Part shown: positions 58,974 to 64,000 of the stretch, piece after piece
Position numbering within the stretch: position 1 is the first letter of the stretch
How the letters are laid out: each line of letters begins with the position of its first letter
NCBI RefSeq assembly: GCF_008831285.2
Contig: NC_045141.1
Location: 19,774,848 to 19,838,847 of the forward strand
Length of the DNA stretch: 64,000 nt
Source of the DNA: Nymphaea colorata
Lineage: Eukaryota > Streptophyta > Magnoliopsida > Nymphaeales > Nymphaeaceae
Reading direction: 5' to 3'
The notes under the pieces: model-generated
Seen by the model: the letters and a program-made list of their open reading frames with translations, nothing else
The model's database searches: none
What the model was told of the DNA's origin: nothing
Made by a program: the position numbers and the translations under genes

Positions 58974-61900
58974 ATGATGGCCCGCAAAAAGCGCCTGATG
59001 CATATAACATCTTCCAGCGCCATAGTTCCCATCGCAGAGCCCGGCGACAAGGGCAGAGTTACTAGGTCCCGATCCCGAGCCAATGCTGCAGATGTGCATA
59101 CTGAAACATGCTCCTTGCCCGACAGCTTCAAACCAAGGAAGAGAGGTCGTGGGGAGGCGGCCGCTGCTGCTTCGCCATCCCCAAATGCGAAAGGAACTGA
59201 GGAAGGTGAGAGATAGAAGTTCATTTAGATGTTGCTGCTACCAAGTTTGTTCCTGAGACATCGGTACGCATAACTCACGCTGTAACTTCTCTTTCAGGTT
59301 TAGATGGTGAGCAGTCTTTTGGTCGTGGGGAGGCGGCGGCGGCTGCTGTTGCTGCTTCATCATCCCCAAATGCGGAAGGAACTGAGGACGGTAAGAGATG
59401 GGAGATCATTTAAGATGTTGCTGCAACCAAGTTCGTTCCTGAGACATTGGTACGCAGAACTCACGCTGCAACTTCTATTTCAGATATAGATGGTGGGCAG
59501 TCTCATGGTCGAGGGGAGGCGGCTGCTGCTGCTTCTCCATCCCCAAATGCAGAAGGAACTGAGGAAGGTATGAGATAGGTGATTTAAGATGTTGCTGCAA
59601 CCAAGTTCGTTCCCGGGACATTGGTGTGCATAACTCACGCTGTAACTGCTATTTCAGGGTTAGATGGTGAGCAATCTTATGGTCCCATTAAGGAGGAAGC
59701 TCGTGGTGATGACGATCATGGTGCTATTGTCGTGGTGGATGATCCTAGCGATCACGATGTTATTGTGATGGCGGATGATCATGACGACCCTAATGATACG
59801 AGCAACACCACCTCTGGTGGCAATACCAGTAACCGTTGTGGCGGTGAGGATAATACCGGAACTTCCTTGACGGGTTCCGCTGCCTCACAAGAATCTTTAG
59901 AAACGATTCAAACGGTAACGCCTCGGTTTCTTTTCTGTCTAGCATTGGAACGAATAGGCATTTGGCATTTTCCTTTTACGAACCATGTCAATGAGCAAAA
60001 ATGTAATGCAGAATAGGCTTATTTTCCTTGTCTGCACATACCACTGTCATCCTGTTGACTTTGGCTGGTAAACATAGGCGAATCATCTCTAGTGTAAGAC
60101 CTGGAATGCAGCTAGATGGATACTGCCGACCGCCTCCAAAAGAAATCCACCTCCTATGGTTTTTCTGCCGCACTGCTTCTCTATTGTTGAGTTGAGATAC
60201 TAAGTGTTTTCTGGTCATTGCTTCCATTTGCTGGCTACCATAATGATCATGCCAATGCCATCCAGTGCACCCTCCCTCGCTTTTTATAAATGCACAGAAC
60301 ATGAATAGCAAGGAAAGCGAAGGACTGTCTACCTTTCTCAATCCACCCTTCTTTTTTCACCCTCAACAAGTTTTTATCATTTTGTCTTAAATGATTTGAA
60401 GAAGGATTGAAAGAAATTGTAATGTTTTTTTTATTGCTACACACTGTAATTGGCAAATGGTGCTTATTCTTAGTTTGTTCTTCTTTGATCACACAAATCT
60501 ATGGTGAATGGTGTTAATATCTTAAATGCCAGAATGAAAAAACAAATGATGATGTTGGTTCATTCTCGATAACAGACTACAGTTTTCTCATTCAAATGTG
60601 CTTTACCTTCATTGGAAGTCCTTCGATTGTTTGCTATTTGTGGTGTGCTTATCGATTATAATCTAAAAGCTGAAGCTCTATGTTAAAATAGGCAGTCTAA
60701 CAAAGCTTAACTAGACAATACTATAGAAAAATAAATTGTATTTGTTGTACTTCTTTCTTCTTTATATCTTTTCATTTTTCTTAATCACCTGTTATTGCGT
60801 TCCTACTGCAATGTTTCTAGGCATCATTCTCTAGATTATTAATTAGAAGACCTTCTTTTTGTTCATCTTTTTGGCATCGTGTAATTGAATTGAGGGCCTG
60901 TCGTTGTCACTCATAAGTTCAATGGACATCGACTAAAGCTGTTTTCACATGCCAACTTGTCATGTGTTTGCTTTTTCTGTAACCGGAGTAGTTGATCATG
61001 AAGGACGTGTATGGCAAAAAGTGTGCCTCCTTGGCTCATCTTAGGTTTGTTCTATCTTATTGAGCTTTAGATATGGGGGGATTTCTTTCTTTACTAAAAA
61101 GGCGGAGGGCATGATGTAAAAATAATTTTCATTTCTTTAATCTGTCTTGCTTGCAATTTCACCCATTGATACTACATGATGACTGGTGCATCTAAACAGC
61201 TTTGCATGGTCTAATTTCATTTCTTTCTTCATTAAAATTGTTTAAAATTTGAATCCAACACATCTTTCCTGGTCTTTTTTCCTCCTTTGCTTTTCGCAAA
61301 TTGACATTAAGAAAAGTAGGCAAAGCGGTTATTTAAGAAGCTGAAAGTGTCTTCATGGAGCAACAAACCATTAGAATGAGGAATAGACTTTATCCAACAA
61401 AATGTTCCCTTTTTTGTTGGGCATATTTTTAGGCTTTTAGCAGTCATTGAAGGTGAGTATTATATGCATATTTGTGGGTATTAGTAGTTAACATTCTAGC
61501 TTCTCAGGGTAATTTCTAGTTTTCATCAAGATGAAGAAAAGGTTTTGAATCATGTTCTCTTATAACAAGAGGATGTTTCTTCTTAATTGTCTTTTCTATT
61601 TCACTTTTTGTCTGAAAATAGGAAAGTCCTTATGTTTTTTTAATAAGATATGCACTTATTCATTACTATTAATGAACTCTATAGGTTATGTTTTGACACT
61701 TGTCAAAAGTAGTCATCATTGTGTTTGCCCTGAGAATTGTATTCAGGCCCATAGAAATGGAGACTTGAATAAGTTGACTAGGAGTTGTTTCATACTTTTG
61801 GAAACAAGTAAAATAAGAGAATGACTTTTGAACCCTTCCATTAGCATACTTCTACCATGTACTCTGATGAATCACTAAACCGTTCAGTTGTTTTTCCCAC

Positions 61901-64000
61901 TTGAATATATTACAGATATGGGATATGCTACATTAAAGGTAAATTTTTTTCTGCCGAACCGACTATCACTATTTTTTTGAGTATTTTTACTTTTTCGATG
62001 CTAATTTTTCTTCTAGGCCTTTCAATATACATGACACCGCTAAATAGGTACAGGCTAAAACTAATTTGATCTTTGCATTATGAAATGTGGATGAATTGGT
62101 TGAGTTGAGGTTCCGCTAGAATGGAACTCAAAATAGCCAATTGGATCAACTAACAAAATAACTAATAGTGTCTGTCTTCTCCATTTATATACATTTGGGC
62201 AGTATGTGCTCCAATGTCAGATATCAACTGTCGTTTTGTATTAAGCATAAAATAGGAGATCTTGAGAATGTGAAAAAGAAAAGCTTGTTGGCCATTGATT
62301 TTCAGTTCTGTAATTCGTCCTTGATTTAATTGGACGATGCATAGATGGCTCTGGGATGAAGGACCATAAAGATTGCATCTATAACCTTCTAAATCCTGAA
62401 AAGGGGCTTTAAAAGATGCAAAAAAATGGAAAACATAAAATTGGCCATCTCCATACATATTGGATGTATTGTATCTTGCCATCTAGATATATGATGTCTG
62501 GATAGCTGCCCCGCACAAAAGGGTTGTATGTGCAATTTTTTTACTCCAAATCTAACCATAAGACTGTGATTTACATGCCTGAAGACCATTGAAGAAAAAG
62601 ACTATGCTTTCTTGATGTATAGATTGGATAAACCATACCTTAAAAATCCAGAGTCTGGACTTTAATATATATAAAATCTGGTTAAAACAAGACTTTTTTA
62701 ATTCCCTTGTTGTTGGACATATGTCTATTTATATTGTCACATTTGTCTTAAACACTCCTTCACGTTCACATAGAAGACATCCTCAGTATGTTTCTCTATT
62801 TTCTTTTTGCAGCACTGGTTTTCATTTTTACGTTGGCCTGATAACAATTATTTTTTTCTTACTCTTTTCATTTTTTTACTCTCTCTCTCTTCCCCCACTT
62901 AAAAATTCCTGTCTAGATTTATGATTCACTAGTCCTTTGGCAGACTTTGCAGGAGGTGGCGAATGTCATGTCTGCTATCACTAACTTATTGGAGGAAGTT
63001 CAACCTATATCCCATGCATCTCCGACGGAGGCACCCTCTTCACCCAGCAGCTTGCAGGAATATTCTAAAGGTTTGGTTAGAATTTAAAACTCACATCTAT
63101 GATGTGTATTTCCCTTGTTTTTAACATTTTTCTTTTAAAAGATTCCGCAAATTGTTCACGAAGAAAGCGAGGCCCTACTCGAGCCTTGGATGTACTTTTG
63201 CTGCCAAAGGGTCAAAAAATTAAAGTGATGAACAATGAGCTTGGGCAAGCAATTGGGGACAATGCAAACAAACTCTCAAGTTTCATGGGCACAATAGCCC
63301 GTAATGGATGCATTGCACCTCTTACTTACAAAGATTGGAGAATGATGCCACAGATATACAAGGACAAAATGTGGAATTGTCTTCTGGTATGTGAATTTAT
63401 ATTTTTGTTTTGAACTCTGTTTTTTCTTGTGAACATATGCAAGTATGCATTGTCAGGAGCCTAAATATGCAGGAAAAATTTGACATCGACAAATGCATGA
63501 GGCGTTGGGTCATGATGTCTTTGTCAACAAAATGGAAAAATTGGAAGTCTAGTCTTAAGAAGGAGCACTATGACACCCATGAAACTGATGAGGAGCGACT
63601 AGCAGACTGTGACGAACGGGTTTTGCCAGATCAATGGACAGCACTGGTGCGCTTTTGGAGCTCGGAGGAGGGAGCAGTATGTTCTGAGAATACTGATGCT
63701 GACCTATCAGATTGTGTAATTTCTCACATGCTTAGGTTTATACTTTGTGTTTGTTTCATGTAGAAATTGTGCGAAAGAAACAAAGCTAATCGGGCAAAAC
63801 AAACTTGCATCCATACAACAGGCACAAAGAGCTTTGCACGTATACGTGAAGAGGAGGTAAATTATTGTTGTCATTTTAATTTAGCCTGCATGTTTATGTT
63901 ATTTCTTGAAGTTAAATTGTCTAAACCAAGCGACGCTATCGTTTGTTTGATGAGGGCAGAAAGCTCGGACATCAGATGGGGCAGAGCCTAGCAGAGTTGA
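58974..64000 (+). CDS. Transposase_24 domain protein, copy 2, with two extra exons; 3' end beyond the window
   Basis: Exons 58974-59205, 59298-59390, 59484-59567, 59658-59914, 62953-63070, 63142-63386, 63473-63676, 63764-63856 and 63960 to beyond 64000. Frames and phases match copy 1 throughout, and no stop interrupts the visible part. Shared signatures include MARKKRL, VTRSRSRANAAD, RRKRGPTRALD, KFDIDKCMRRWVMMSLSTKW, LPDQWTALVRFWSSEEG and CIHTTGTKSFAR. Exons 2 and 3 have no counterpart in copy 1. Each repeats the DGEQS...GRGEAAA...SPNAEGTEE module and so lengthens the low-complexity N-terminal part by 59 residues. Two ATGs are adjacent (58974, 58977); an in-frame TAG-containing leader in the neighbouring frame gives no better start. 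The coiled-coil end is outside the window. Confidence 0.88.
61905..62165. other. Insertion of about 260 bp in intron of copy 2 relative to copy 1
   Basis: Copy 1 reads CATTAACAGTTAAG then TGTGTCTGTCTTCTCC near 52580-52615. Copy 2 has about 260 bp between the equivalent points. The extra DNA is AT-rich with no coding potential and no obvious terminal repeats. Confidence 0.5.

Overview
This is plant nuclear DNA, almost certainly from a flowering plant. It is AT-rich and has long introns with GT-AG borders, many dinucleotide microsatellites and small transposon remnants. Its gene families are plant ones: a subfamily II ethylene receptor, a GH28 polygalacturonase, a Transposase_24 (Ptta/En/Spm-type) protein and a PPR remnant. 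I cannot name the species. All gene models were spliced by eye from reading frame, splice sites, family resemblance and, where possible, comparison between duplicates inside the window.

Layout: (1) 0.6-5.9 kb, minus strand: a five-exon GT34-like (GMA12/MNN10) Golgi glycosyltransferase. (2) 6-18.6 kb: a gene-poor stretch of degenerate repeats with a striking (TC)n(TA)n(GA)n tract. (3) 20.6-23.8 kb, plus: an EIN4/ETR2-type ethylene receptor of 767 residues in two coding exons. (4) 28.1-45.8 kb, plus: a family cluster made by duplication, containing an intact polygalacturonase, a broken deoxyhypusine hydroxylase (DOHH) first exon, a 1.14 kb fold-back element, a broken polygalacturonase, and two full-length seven-exon DOHH genes in tandem. 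The first full-length DOHH has lost one of its four His-Glu metal-ligand pairs; the second keeps all four. (5) 46.2 kb to the window end: a tandem segmental duplication with two copies of a Transposase_24/coiled-coil gene. The second copy carries two extra exons made by local exon duplication and runs off the window edge. A decayed PPR gene lies between the copies.

The genes do not form a pathway or operon. The theme of the right half is repeated local duplication with divergent fates: reciprocal loss in the polygalacturonase-DOHH unit, active-site loss in one DOHH, exon multiplication in one Transposase_24 gene, and transposon insertions whose empty sites can be read from the sister copy.
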